Origin: Nymphaea colorata
Taxonomy: Eukaryota > Streptophyta > Magnoliopsida > Nymphaeales > Nymphaeaceae
Length of the DNA stretch: 64,000 bases
Assembly (NCBI RefSeq): GCF_008831285.2
Contig: NC_045141.1
Span: forward strand, 6,155,224-6,219,223
Direction of reading: 5' to 3'
The translations under genes were made by a program, and so were the position numbers. Below the pieces are notes generated by a model. The model was not told the origin of the DNA, made no database searches, and was given only the letters and a program-made list of their open reading frames with translations. Shown here one piece after another: positions 26,601-40,500 of the stretch (position 1 is the stretch's first letter; each line of letters opens with the position of its first letter).

Positions 26601-29600
26601 GTAGATGGAGAAGGAGCCACTATGAGATATTTGTATGAGGCACTTGATAGAGCTAAAGAAGCTATAAAGTCTGCAAGTAAGGACAACAAGGAAAAATATA
26701 TGCCATATTGGAAAATAATTGATAGGAGATGGACCCGTAACTTGCACAATCCAGTACATGCTGCAGCTGCTTTTTTAAATCCTCATTTATTTTGGAATAA
26801 AATGGTCAAAATGGATGAAGAAGTTCGCGACGGTTTGGACATAGTGACAAAAAAGCTTGTTCCTCTTGAAAATTATTCTGAAATAGCTAATGAGTTGGTC
26901 AAATATCATAATAAAGATCCTACATTGTTTCGCGAAGGATTAGCCATGAGAGTTATTCATACTACACATCCACGTAAGTGTCTTATTTTACTTGTTTTTC
27001 TATTATGCAATCAACATTCATTATTGGTAATGCACTTCTTCTTTTAAATTTTGTTTTGTTTTCTAATTATATTAGGGATTTGGTGGGAGATGTTCGGTTC
27101 TTCTGTTCCTGTGCTTCAAAGTGTAGCAGTCAAAATTTTAAGTCAACCATGCAGCGCATCAGCCTGTGAAAGAAATTGGAGTGCATCTGATGCTGCTAAC
27201 ACGAAGAAAAGAACCTTGCACCATCAAGATTAACAGATTTGGTCTTTGTTAGAATGAATATGCGTTTGCAAAGCATGGCTCCAGAATTGAAGAAGACCAA
27301 TGCAAATCCTATCTACATTGAACATGTGAACCCATTTGCTGAAGAAGAAAATTTAAATACTGAGATAGCGAACTTGTCTTCAGATTCAGAAGAGGAAAAT
27401 ATTGATGAAAGTGAAAAACAAAGAACTTCAAGTTCAAGGCGTACAAGAAATGAAGAAGATGACTCTACTTCTTGGGAGGACGACTAGGACATGTTTTTTT
27501 TTTTCACTTTCCAAGTGAAAATGACTTCATTTGTGTTGTAAAGCCATGAAGGCTAAAAACTTTTGTTAGTTATGTATTTGTCAGACTGCTAGTTTTCATT
27601 ATCTAATTTTATTATGTTGCTTATCTAGTCATTTTTCAATGTTTTTTTTTTTCAATTTCTCATTTATTTTACTTTTACATAATTTTCAGGATTTTTTATT
27701 TATTTTTTAAAAATTTACCGTCTTTTTCTCGTTTCATTCCCGATATATATAACTTTGTCGTATTATACTCGTCTTTTTCCTCGCCGTATTATACCCGTAC
27801 ACGTTTTTTGTGACAATGTTTGAATTTGAGTGGCTTTGCATGCTAAGAATGTTCGTTTTCCTTATTCTAGTTGTTATTTTCTTTGGTGGCAACAGATATG
27901 GTTCAGTTATTTCTTAAGTTGGGTTGTATCCATTAGTGTCGTACGTATCGTATGATACAAGGCCGTATCATACGATACGTGTCGTATCGTTTTAGATTTA
28001 CGATACGATACACCACCTGTATCGTATGTGTATCGCAAACAGGTGGTGTATCGTATGTGTATCGCATGTATCGTGCAATACACAACCTGTATCGTACGAT
28101 ACGGGGTCATACACCCTGTATCGCACGGTGCGGGTCTATTTTGAAAAATATGGGGTTAAAACCACCCTTTTTCAAACTAATTTTTAAAACTTGCCTCCTT
28201 CATTTTTGAACATATCTAATATTTGAAGGCGGGGGAGATTGTGGAAATTTTCAAAAGGAATAATCAGTTTCACCATGAAATCGTCAATTTGAAGGCAGAT
28301 TTATGCATGGATGAATGATTCTTGTTTAGATAAAGAATCATTCATCCATGCATAAATCTGCTCTTGTAATTCTTCGATTTTGAATGCAACCCCAGATTCT
28401 CCTCAAGATTAGAATGTTAAAATTGAGACCAAACTTCCACTTTAGAGCCCTCTAATGCCCATGCTGGGTTTAGGAATGAATTGTCAGAGCTTAAGCATAT
28501 CTAGTATAAGATAGGATGTGTATTTAGTTCATTGAATCTGCCCAAACTGCGAAAATGAATCTTGGATGTCCAATCATACTAGTTTTGCTAACCTGCCTCA
28601 TATCCGACTTCACAGATTGGAGACTTCATAAGAGTGCCTCAAGCTACCAAGTATGGCATTCTATTATATTTACCACAGGACCTTAAGCATTCTTTAGATC
28701 ATAGCTACTACACATGAGATGAAGTGAAAAAAGGAAAAGGCATTAACTAGAGGTACTTACCAAAAGCCCATGTTCAAGGCCAGCATCAAGAGCCTGAAGC
28801 AAACTATCAGCCAGCTGCTTTACCTCCAACCAGGACCAGCGATCCTCCACTGAGCCATCAGGAACTGCCTGAAGAGCATCAAGAGAAAGAGCACATTCTT
28901 TCAGTAACTCACGTGTCTTGTCCTCACTAGCCATTTCCTCTAGTGACTTCCTAAGACGCCGTGCTTCCCCAGTCTCTTCAAGTGAGCCATCAGATTTCAT
29001 CTGAGTGACTTGAACATCAGACATCAGCTCCGACAAAGTAATTGTCAACATCACTCGAAGACGAGTGGTATGCGTAAAATAACAGAATGAACTCTGAAAG
29101 ATCATGAAAAAGAAAAAAGTCAAGAACTTGCGCTGATTTCTAGTACAAGAAACCTGTCACATCAAATAGGCAATTATGGTTACCCTGACAAGAATCTGTA
29201 GTCCAACAACTGCCCTTTTCCTTATAGAATCATTTCTGAAAACCGCAAGTCGGAGTAGATGGAAAGCAACTTGCTTCAGAAAACGATCATTTTCCCTCGA
29301 CATCAGTGTTGCCCCATGAAGGCTGAAAATATTGTTAAACACAGGTACAAGAGCATTCCAGAAAGCTAATGGTTGGCTACGAGAAAACAAACTCATAATC
29401 AAAGATGTTATACAATCCAACTTCCCATAGTCCGTGGCAATACTGTGAGAAGCAGCAGCAACAGAAATTTTCTCAGTGATTTCCAGAACTTGAAGACTGA
29501 CAGCTGCACTTAAATTTTCTTCCCAGAGTTCCTGAATGCAATGACAGAAAATACCAAATTCAACTTTGAGCTACCAAACATTTTACAAGAAAATCTGAAT

Positions 29601-32600
29601 AAGTAATAATACACAACACCAACCAGCTTTTGCCTCAATATTGGATGGAGCGATTCTCTCAGTGCTCTAGTAGAAGATCCAATCCTGGAAGATTGAGCTT
29701 GTGCAAGAGCTTCTCTTAGAGAGTAAGGCTGGCTTGGTGAACTTAACTGGGGACTGACTCTTTGCCATAAATATCCACCCTCTGGTGTAGCCTGAGGCTG
29801 AAAGACATGATATATTAGTTTCAAGTAACTGGAAAAAGGCGTCATTAGCCCAAGAAAATTCCAAAACATATGCCATAAATAATATGCTCTAGTTACATAT
29901 TAACTCAAGATTTTACCAGGTACATAGATGATAGAACTATAGAATGACTAGTGGAGCTTCAACAACAGAAGTCAAAAGTTACAAATAAAGCCACCATATC
30001 TCTCAACCAAGCAGCAAAGATCAAAATCATGAAGTCTTTTTGCATGAATGACAGTGACAGTGCCAATAAAAGATAATCAAGAGTCCAATTTGCATTTCAA
30101 AAAAAAAAAAAAAAAGGAAAACTGCAGAGGCATCTGAGGTTTACTTGAACAAGATCAATTGAACACAATATCTAGTTAGAAGTTAGAACACGTTCACTTG
30201 CAATTGAAAGCAACAAAACTTGTTAGATTCTTTACACCAAACATACATTAAGCCCTTTGTACTTATATAAGCACCTGCCTCATATGTTGCAACTGCTGTG
30301 AATCTGTGATACCTACATCACTACTAACATTAGCAACATTCTCATAATGCAAACACTTCCACCTTGCCTAACACGACTAATGTTATTCGCCTCATATATG
30401 CGAACACTTCTAACAAAAAGTTTTGGCAGGACATCCTGAATAACAAGAGCCAAGACTTCCTCAACCAATGAACATAGCTACTCGAACTTGTGATATTGAT
30501 TCTAAAGCCTGAAACCCATCATCTGCTGATCTTCACTAAACAAGCATATTACAACAAAAACATTTGTCAACAAACTGCAACAGAAACAATAGAAAATTAA
30601 AGCTCTTCTGTAAGTCAGGTATACAACAAATCCTAAGAAAGAGCCAATGCAATGCCAAAACCATTCATCTGGACTAAGAAGACGTACTCGAACTTCCTGA
30701 CGAGAGGCCTCAGCCAAATAGCTGTTGATTGCTGGAGAAAGCCTGTCTGAATACCTTGGGGATCCATGTCCTTCACCATCAGGACTTCGAGAACTAGATC
30801 CCATCATCATGCTATCAGCTGGTTTCCTATGCTGAAATATGTAAAATGTTATAGGGAGAAAAAAACATCGCACATTATCTTGATTGAGAATAATTGCATG
30901 GTCTGAGTTTGAGTAATTTATCAAATTGTTACCTGCAATTACAGGCAATAAATTACTCATTCAACAATTCTTATTTATAGAAAGGGACACCAAAAGTTTT
31001 ATCTAAAAGAACCACACAAACAGGCACCTCAAAAAGGACTAGGCATTCTTCAAGGAGCTTGAAAAATAGTCTGGTCCTAGCAATGCTCTGTTGCCAAGCC
31101 TTAACAAGGGATGCATCATCCAGGTTACGAATAATTTGCAGTACAACGATTAGAACTTCACGCTTTTCCACTGCACTTAAGTTATAGTAGACAGGCATCT
31201 CATCTAAAATCTGCAGAACAAAGAAAGCATAACAAAATTAAATTAAAAAAAAATATGCCAAAGATCTTTGCTTGCAGAGATGGATGATATCAAACATTGA
31301 ATTATACTTCTTGAAAGACTAACAGTTTAATGATCACAATACAAGAGAAATCCAAGTCATACACAACAGATAAATTAATATACATAAAAGGTAACAAGAA
31401 TCGCAATGACCTTCAACAAACCAAAAAAGACAATGAGAAGGGCAATGCAGAATATAGAACGATATGCTCCTTCATGTGCTGCACTTATGCCATGGTATTA
31501 TGCATGGTCACAAATATCACCATATTTCCAAAAAAAAAAAAGGAAACCAAAAAAGGGAAAATATCACGATATTTTCAAAAAATCCCCAAAAAAAATATAT
31601 ATCGCATTTTTATTTTGATAAAATCGCCACAAAACAAGATGAAAACGTGAACTTGTTTGCTCCATTTCCGTTTCAAAAAGGTAGCCTATGTAAAAAAAAG
31701 GTTTTAAAAGAGCAGTTTTGAACTCGTTTGTTCTTTTTAATCGAAAAAAGGTTATACGAAAAAATAGATTCCGGCTTTTAAGCCCTCTTTTCCCTCCATG
31801 ATATGCTTTGGACGTTGCTGCTCTTTGGGAAGAAGTTGGAGACACAGGAGAAGGGAGAATGCTGCCTGTGGTCCTGCAGTACGTTTTAGTTTTTTCTGGC
31901 CTTTTTTTTAAAAAAAAATTTCTTCTACATGCCCAAAGTTCGTTCTGTCTTTAAGTTCTGTTTTTTTTCTTCTCAAGTTCTATTTTATAGTCATTGAGCC
32001 TTCTAGGTGTGGCATGTATTCTTTATAAATTTCCCATTGAGCCTTCTAGCTGTGGCTTGTGATTTTTTTCAAAATCATGTCCTGTTTTTTTTTAATACTT
32101 CAGTTCATGACTTCATGTTCTCCAAGTCCATGCTCTAAATCTTACGCCTACTTCAGTTCAAGCTCTTTTTTTTTCAAGTTCAATTTCAAGCGATTAATAT
32201 TGATCCCTAATAGGATAGAAAAGGTTTATAGCTGATTTAAAAAAAGCTCATTAATTAAAGATTTAAAGTTGAAAGGCAGACCAACAGTTAGATACATAAC
32301 GCAAACTTAAGTCTTCAACATAAAATTATGTAAAGAAATCATAATTTTTATTTTGAACCAAATACTACTCATACTTGTACCATGGAAACTTTCAGAAAGG
32401 AACAACATTAAAAGTAAAACCAATGCTATCCGTATCGTATAAGCCGAAGAAACCTATAGGATACGTGTTCGATACGCGATACGCATGCGTATCGTACGCG
32501 TATCGTCCGTATCGTGCGATACGAGGGCCGTATCGCATGATACAGGGGTGCATCGTTCGTATCGAACTATACGAGGGCCGTATCGCATGATACGGACGAT

Positions 32601-34491
32601 ATACCCCTGTATCGTACGATACGGGAGAAAAATTAAAAAGGAGCCCGACGGCCCCTTTTTTGCATGTTCTTTTAAAAGCTACGCTCCTCTCTCTCTCTTT
32701 TCTTATTTCTAAACACTGCAAGAGATGTGAGAAGGAGAGATTTTCTCCATTTGCATCAAGCTTTACCGGTGAAGAAGTTTTCTTTCTCGTTGAGGGGACG
32801 GTGGGGACGATTGACGAGGATTATTGTTGAATCATGAAAGATGATAACTATATGTTTTGACTTTTGAACTTATCAATTGTGATGTAATCGAATTCTCTTC
32901 GACTGCTTATTATGTTATTTTGAATGTCTCAATTCTTATTTTGGAATGTGTTGTTCATACTTCATACTTCATATACATGAATGTTCCTTTAAATACATTT
33001 TTCTTGATTTTTTCTGATTTTTGCTTACTTTTTCAGATTCTTTTGGAATTTTTATGATTTTTTTCTATTTTTTATGATTTTTTAATGTTTTTTAATAATT
33101 AAAAAATTAATTGCACGATACGTTACGATACGGCGTATAGGTCGGCCCGACCGATACGCGATACGCTATGCCTTTGATAACATTGAGTAAAACCACACAA
33201 TGAAACGTCATATCAGGTGAATACTGAAAAAATTCAAATATTATAAATTCAAAATACTGAAAAAAGTTAGAAAAATTATAAAAATCGAGAAAACATTAAG
33301 AGCGTCTAGGCATATGGAAATGAACATTGATCGATATAACATGAGTAAGTAACATACTGTAATAACGATAAGTTTAAAGTCTCAAAATTCTTATACATCA
33401 TGACCATCAAGGTAAGTATTATTATTTATTATGACTATTATGCATTATTGTTCTTTGCTGCTGTGTTATTTTGTTTATTATGTTTCACTTTCAGTTGAAA
33501 GAAGAACAAGGCAATAAGCATATACAAGTTTACTACAATTTGCTCTTTGTACTTTTTCTGACATGCCTGGAGGGAGAGAGAAATTTTGGTCATTTGCAGA
33601 ATCAAATGAAGAAGGGGTTCAAAGGAAATTGATTTGCAAGTACTGCCCTGAAGTATACTCTGGCAGAATTACTAGATTTATGTATCACTTAGAAGGAATT
33701 GATGTCATGATTTTGCTGCATGCTGAGAGGTACCAGAAAAAGTCAAACAGATTGCGAACAAAGCTTGTAAAGAGTTTAATGAAAGACCAACAAAGACGGG
33801 GAATTTGAAGTTGTCTGTTCAAATGAAAGTGGACCACATTTTATTGCAACTGCACATTCATCAAGTTCAGCTGCAAATGCCTTTTGTTCAAGTTCAGTTC
33901 ATCGATTTCAGTTGCAAACGTCTTTTGTTCAAGTTCATTGAGTATGAACAAACAGTTTCAGGCATGTTCAGGAGATGAGAAAAAGCTCACATTGACAATT
34001 AACCGGAGGCCGTATCTGACCTTTTTCGGACACTTTCATTGAGTACCAGAGGCCGTATCTAACCTTTTTCGGACACGGTCAAGTTTGACCGAGTCCAAAT
34101 TTGTCTTTTTTTTGTTTAACGATTATTTCATTTTAAATTTTATATCTATTTTAACGTTTAAAAAAAACAAAAATCATAAGGGTTTCACTCGAAACCCTTT
34201 TCTCGTTCCTCTTTACCTCTCACGAGCCCGGTGACGAAGGCAGCGGCAGCGGCAGCGGCGACAGGCGATGGCAGAGGCGACGAACGGAGGGCGAAATGGC
34301 GACAGCAGCGGCGACCGACGACGGCAAACGGTAGGAGGCGACGGCATGCAGCTGTCTTACCTCTCAAGGTATATTTTTTGTCTTTTTGTTTTTATTTTTA
34401 AACCATTTCAGCGGCTCCACCCCTGCCATCGCCGCCGGCGACAACCGGCGTCGACAGGCAGAATACCCATCACCGCCAGCAACGACCGGCG

Positions 34492-34531
<40 letters not shown>

Positions 34532-37500
34532 TTCTTTGTTTTTACATGTTTCGGTAGTCGGTATGGTATGAAGCGTTTGGTGGATTTGCTCATTTATTCT
34601 TATTTGGGTTTGATTTGTATGTGCATATGGGTGAGAGACTTTGATTGATATAGAATCCGGTGTCTGAATATTATGTTTTTGTTGTTTGAAACACTTTCGG
34701 CTAAAGCTTTCTTTTGTGTTTCATTATTGGAATTTGCTTGTTCAGAGTTCTTTTCCTTCAACAGATAACTAATTGTCTAACTAGATGTCACTTTTGTGTG
34801 CTGGTAAATCGTGCTTCTTGTTGCTCTGGCATGTGCAACTGTTACATTTCAAAACAAGTTTCAAAGCAATAATTTGTATGGGCGAAAAGTCTTCTTATCA
34901 TGCAGTGATGCAGCTTTGCTTGTATAGCTTTCACTTGGGTGACTGCAGCTCTTCCCTAGTTATGGTTGTGAATCTGTGATATATCGTTTTGTGATAGGAA
35001 TAGGATTCATCTATTTCAAATGATCCCTGTTTTTATTGGTTATGTGTTGCAGCTCATTTGCTAGGTTATGTTCAAACATAAGTTGTAATGACTGATAAAG
35101 GAAAAGAAATATTGCCTCCTACAGGAAGTGGGAATGTAGAAAGCAGCAGTGGTAGTGTTAATACCGCTACAGTAGAGAAGGATAATCCATCTCAGCCTCT
35201 TTGGCGCTATGTGAAGAAACTATCAAAAGGACCAGGTGGCGGTGGGAATGTAACGTTTTCTTGCAAATTTTGTGATATGATGTTCACGGGCTCTTATACA
35301 CGTTGCAAGACACATTTGTTGCATATTTCTGGCGTTGGAATTAGACCATGTCCAAAAGTTACCAACGAGGAGATCAAAATATTCAAAAAAGAACAAGATG
35401 CAGCTGAGATGAAGAAATCTTCATCCAGATCAAGTGTGTCTGTTCCTCTTTATGCTACTGAAGGAGGTGAAGATCCTTCAAAGAAAAGAAAAACATTAGC
35501 ACAAGCATTCAATACTATGGGAAGGGCAGAGATGGATAGAAGGATCGGAAGGTTCTTTTTTGCAAGTTCATTTCCTTTTACTGTAGCCAGAAGTCCTTAT
35601 TGGAAAGATGTTGTTACAGGTTTGGCTAATTGCAGTTTGAGTGGTTATGTACCACCGAGTTCAGAGAAGTTAAGAACAGTAATTCTTGCAGAAAAGAAGG
35701 CAAACATTGAAAAATTATTAGAGAAGAAGAAATTTTCGTGGATACAATATGGAGTATCCATTGTTTCTGACGGGTGGACTGATATACAAAGGCGGCCACT
35801 AATAAATTTTATTGCTTATTCGCTTGATGGACCAATCTTCTTGAAATGTGCTGATGCATCTGGGGAGTATAAAGATGCTGAGTATTTAAAAGGGCTATTT
35901 ATAGAAGTCATCAAAGAAGTGGGTGAAGATAATGTTGTGCAGCTTATTACTGATAATGCTCCAGTTTGCCAACGAGCAGGAATGAATTTGGCAAGTGATA
36001 CCAAGTATAGTCACATATTTTGGACTTCTTGTGTGGCACACAGTATAAATCTAGCACTTAAAAGTATTTGCAACCCATCAAAAGATGATCCAAATGCCAG
36101 TTTCTTGTGTTCATGGATTGAGGAGCTTGAGCATGATGTCAGAAACATCAGAAATTTTGTTGTAAACCACAACAATGCTCTTGCTATATTTAATAGGCAT
36201 TCTGATTTGAAATTGTTGAAGGTAGCAGAGACTCGTTTTGCATCCATTATCGTAATGATAAAAAAAATAAAGCAGGTGAAACATGTATTAACACTTATGG
36301 TGACTGACAATGATTGGGAGTTTTATCGGAATGATGACATCGTGAAGGCTCAAGAAATTAAAAAATGCATTTTAGAATATGAATGGTGGGTTAAAGTTAC
36401 ATATTTTCCGCAGTTTACAGAGCCTATTTGGCAGATGCTGAGAGAAGTTGATAAAGAAGGGCCCATGCTTCATAAAGTTTATGATATGTGGGATAACATG
36501 ATTGAAAAAATTCAAAACATCATTTTTAGACATGAGAAGAAGAATGTTGCACTTGATGATTCTGAGTTTTTTTATCATGTGCATAGAATTTTAGTAAGAA
36601 GATGGAACAAAAGCAATAACCCTTTGCATTGTATGGCACACTCTTTAAATCCCAAATATTGTGGACAAACATGGTTGGCAGGAGGTACTGGTCGTGTTCC
36701 TCCTACTTGAAGGAGAACATGATTTGCATGCTTTTAACATGGACCTTACAGAACCTGTTGCTCCTTCTAATCTTCATGATGCGACTGAGGAGAATCAAGA
36801 AAGCTGACATGTTTGTATAATTGTATGTTAATTACTTCCATACTGTGTTTTGGACAATGATTTTATTTTGTTTGCAATTTTTTGATATATATGTGTGAAT
36901 ATGTTATTTTGTTTGAAATTTTTTGATATATATATATTTATATATATATATATATATATGCCCGTGTGTGTATGGCCGTACCCCCGTACCCAAATTTTTT
37001 GAAAATGGTCCGTACCCGTACCCGTACCGGTACCCGTACCCGTACCCGTACCTATGTGACATAGGCTAGAATATGTTGAAGCCAAGAAAAAATGGTTGCA
37101 AACTGGGTTTAAGCTTATGTCTGATATATGGAAAGATACAACTAAAAGCAGGCCATACATAAATTTATTGGTAAGCTCTCTATTATAGTTGACTTCTTAT
37201 CTTCAGCTATAGAAGAAATAGGACCACAAAATGTTGTGTAAATTGTCACAGACAATGGAAGCAACTTGATAGCCTCTGACTACCAAAAGACAGAATGCCA
37301 AATCTCACACACAGTACTAATCCCTCTCAGCCTAGGGTTAGTCCTCAAACAACTTCATTAATTGATAAGATTGGGGTTCACCAGCCCCGCAGTATTTAAG
37401 GTGATCACATATTCACAGGAACCAAGTCTAGTAAGTAAGCATCGAGGCATCTCGTCCCCAAACCCTACTGGAAAGCTTTGAACTCGCTAGAGAGGTAGAA

Positions 37501-40500
37501 GAAAAATCCAAACAGTGGGGAAGGACAGCTAGAGAATGGGGGGTCAGCAGAACCCAGTATGCAAAGGCAACAACTGCTGCTAAAGAGGCAGGGTCAGATA
37601 GTATATGGGGCATACTTGTCATTAGGTCAAGTCTAGAATAATGAATGGGTCTGGATGCTTACTTACCAAACCCGGTTCCTGTGATCACCTTAAATATTGT
37701 GGGGCTGGTTAACCCCAATCTTGATTTCCTTCTTCAGCCCTCCAGCGAAGGACCCTATCAGTGCTCCAATCAGCCAACCATGAACCATATTGCTGATCTC
37801 TTCAAACTCGGCCTGGTATGTGACCACATCTCCCTTCTGGCATACTTTAGAGAGTTCGACATTATAGTTGAGGTAAGCAAATATACCAAACCGTATTCAA
37901 CGCCTGTACAAAGAATCCCCAAACTGGCCTGCCCTGCTGGGTTATTAGCCACTGATACCATTTGATGGCTGCACCCTCTAAATGGATCGCCGCTATTCCA
38001 ACTCTCTGCTTGGCTGAAACATTCTAACAGTCAAAAAACTGTTCAGCTTGGAATACCCAACTCATTGGGTTTGCGCCAAAAAATTTGGGAAGATGATCTT
38101 CAGTGGTTTATTAAAGTAAGTTCCCTCTCCAGTTTGTCTCAGGCTTTCAGGAAATGTACCTGTGTGACCTCTGTCAGGCATCGTGGTTGGGGTGCGCAGG
38201 TTCCGATTGTCTCTCACAGAGGCATCATGACTGTCGTGTGCATACTCTGGTACGTTCCTTGCCGATGTTTGATGAATTAGCTCTCTTAATAGAGTTGCTA
38301 CCGTATGATTCTCTGTCACCATCATCTGCATCCTTTGGGTGACATCGAACAACTGCTGGCCCAATTCCTCTACATTTCTTCCATTGATTCCATCCAGCCA
38401 AACATCACCCTGCGATTGTCCTATGCTTGCTTACGCATTCCTTCGAGAGCTGCCAGGGTCGCCGCCATGGGTTCTGATACCAGTTGATAGCCTCCACCTA
38501 CCAAAAGACAGAAAGCCAAAACTCACGCACACTACTAATCCCTCTCAACCTAGGATTAGTCCTCAAACAACTTCATTAATTGATAAGATTGAGGTTCACC
38601 AGCCCCGTAGTATTTAAGGTGATCACAAGAACTAGGTCTGGTAAGTAAGCATTCAGGCCTAAGTCACACGGGTGTTGTGTTTTTAGTAACGCACCCGCGT
38701 TGGTAAGTAAGCATCCAGGCCTAAGTCAGACGGGTGTTGTGTTTTTGGTAAAGCACCCGCATCGACGCGATGCGGGCAGGTGCGGGGGCGGGTGCAACCA
38801 GGATTCGCACCATAGTCAAGGTGAGTCGGGTGTCGTCAGCCACATCCGACTATTCTCGTCAAATGGGACGCGCACCTGACTCGCATGAAATGCGAGTCAA
38901 ATGTGGTCAAACCGCGTCATAGACATTTTCGTCTGTTTTTTGTTTTTTTTTTTTTTTTACTTTTATTTATGTAAAACTCGATTTCGGGCTGGTCTCTCTC
39001 CGTCTTCTACTTCCATCGGTGGCATCCTCTCCGTCCGCTGCTCTCTCTCTGTCTTCTACCTCCACCGACAGGCATCGTCTGCTCTCTCTGTCTTCTACCT
39101 CCACTGAAGGCATCTGCCGCTCTCTCTCCATCTTTGCCACATGGGTACTGCTGTAAAGGCAATGTACCCGTACCGGTCAATACGACACCGGTGCTGGTAC
39201 TGGTACTGTCCCGGGTACCTCTTGGGTACTGGTCAAACAGTATTGAGTATCAAATACGGTCAACGTATCCGTCCGATTTAGGACTTGATCAAAGTTGACT
39301 GAGTCATTTCCTATCCAAAATTTATGATTTCAGTTTTGTTCTTTACACCATTTACACTCAGGAAACAGATACAAAGCTGCGTTTTCATAATTTTGTTCAA
39401 TGATTTCTTCTTTAGAAACTATGAATTTTGAATCATGAATGTGTTTTTTTTTTTAATTCCTATTTTATGTTATATATATATATACGTAACCCCCGTATCC
39501 AAATTTTTTGAAAATAGTCCGAACCAGTACCCGTACTGGCACCCATACCCGTACATAGCTCTCCATCTTCTCCTTCCAAAGGCGGCATCCACTGCTCTCT
39601 CTCTTTCTTCTCCCTCCACCGACAGCATCTGTTCCTCTCTCTCCGTCTTCTCCCTCCATCAACGGCATCCGCTCCTCTCTCTCTGTCTTCTCCCTCCACT
39701 GGCTGTCCTTATCTTCAAAACTATCTTTGAGATCAAGTCAGATCCTCTTGTCCTTCCTAACTTTCTGCTAAAAAGAATGATTAATTATCTTGCTTCTACT
39801 GAGAATCGTGGGAAAAATTGGGGACCTTGGGTAGCTTCATCTCATAGAAATTTTGATTTCCTTTTTTTACACTTGATCGTTTCTTTGAGTTCAAAACAAT
39901 AGACCTTCGAGCAAAACTTTATCAGATGCAATAAAATCTTCTCTTATTTGCTGTACAGTAGGTACTTGGTTAGATACTTAGCAACTATGTCACAACTACA
40001 GCCTGCAACTCATTTTCAGGTATAAGTCCTCAGCTTGTTTGATGAAATGTCTGTTTGTGTTTTTTTTTTTTTTTTACTCTTCTACTCTCTTCTTTTCCTT
40101 TTAGCACTACTTGGATGTACTTGGCATGAACAGGTTCCTATTTGTTAGTTTGACGTTTTACGAAAATGTTTTTCATAATAAATTTTTAATAATCGCTTAC
40201 ATTGGCTATGATATATGGCTGGCTCATTGCTGACGATGTGCCGCAAGGTGCTTTCGTCTTTGCTAATTCAGTTTTAAGAGAATGGTGTTTTATGTGTTAG
40301 AACTTTTTAGTTATATCCCACATGTACTATATTCTACCTAAATGAATTCATTTTTCAATAAATGCCTTTTTTATTTAATTTGAAAATGTATGCCTTCAAA
40401 TACATGCTTAGTGACTGCAATAACATAAGTGAAATATTAACCCATAATTGTAAGATTTTGATATCTAATACCGAACCACCGAATGAAGTTAGATGCAAGA

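Larger units (their letters stand above)
24974..28760 (-). other. SPK1 intron, 3,787 bp, hAT-bearing
   Basis: It contains a 3' hAT transposase remnant (26442-27487), a GTATCG-rich patch (27935-28135) and a perfect foldback (28295-28361). The stretch 25000-26400 is AT-rich with no recognisable feature. Confidence 0.85.

Noticed and set aside
37645-38640. Plus-strand frames of 60-106 codons
   Set aside because: The gag similarity is on the minus strand and the plus frames are shadows.
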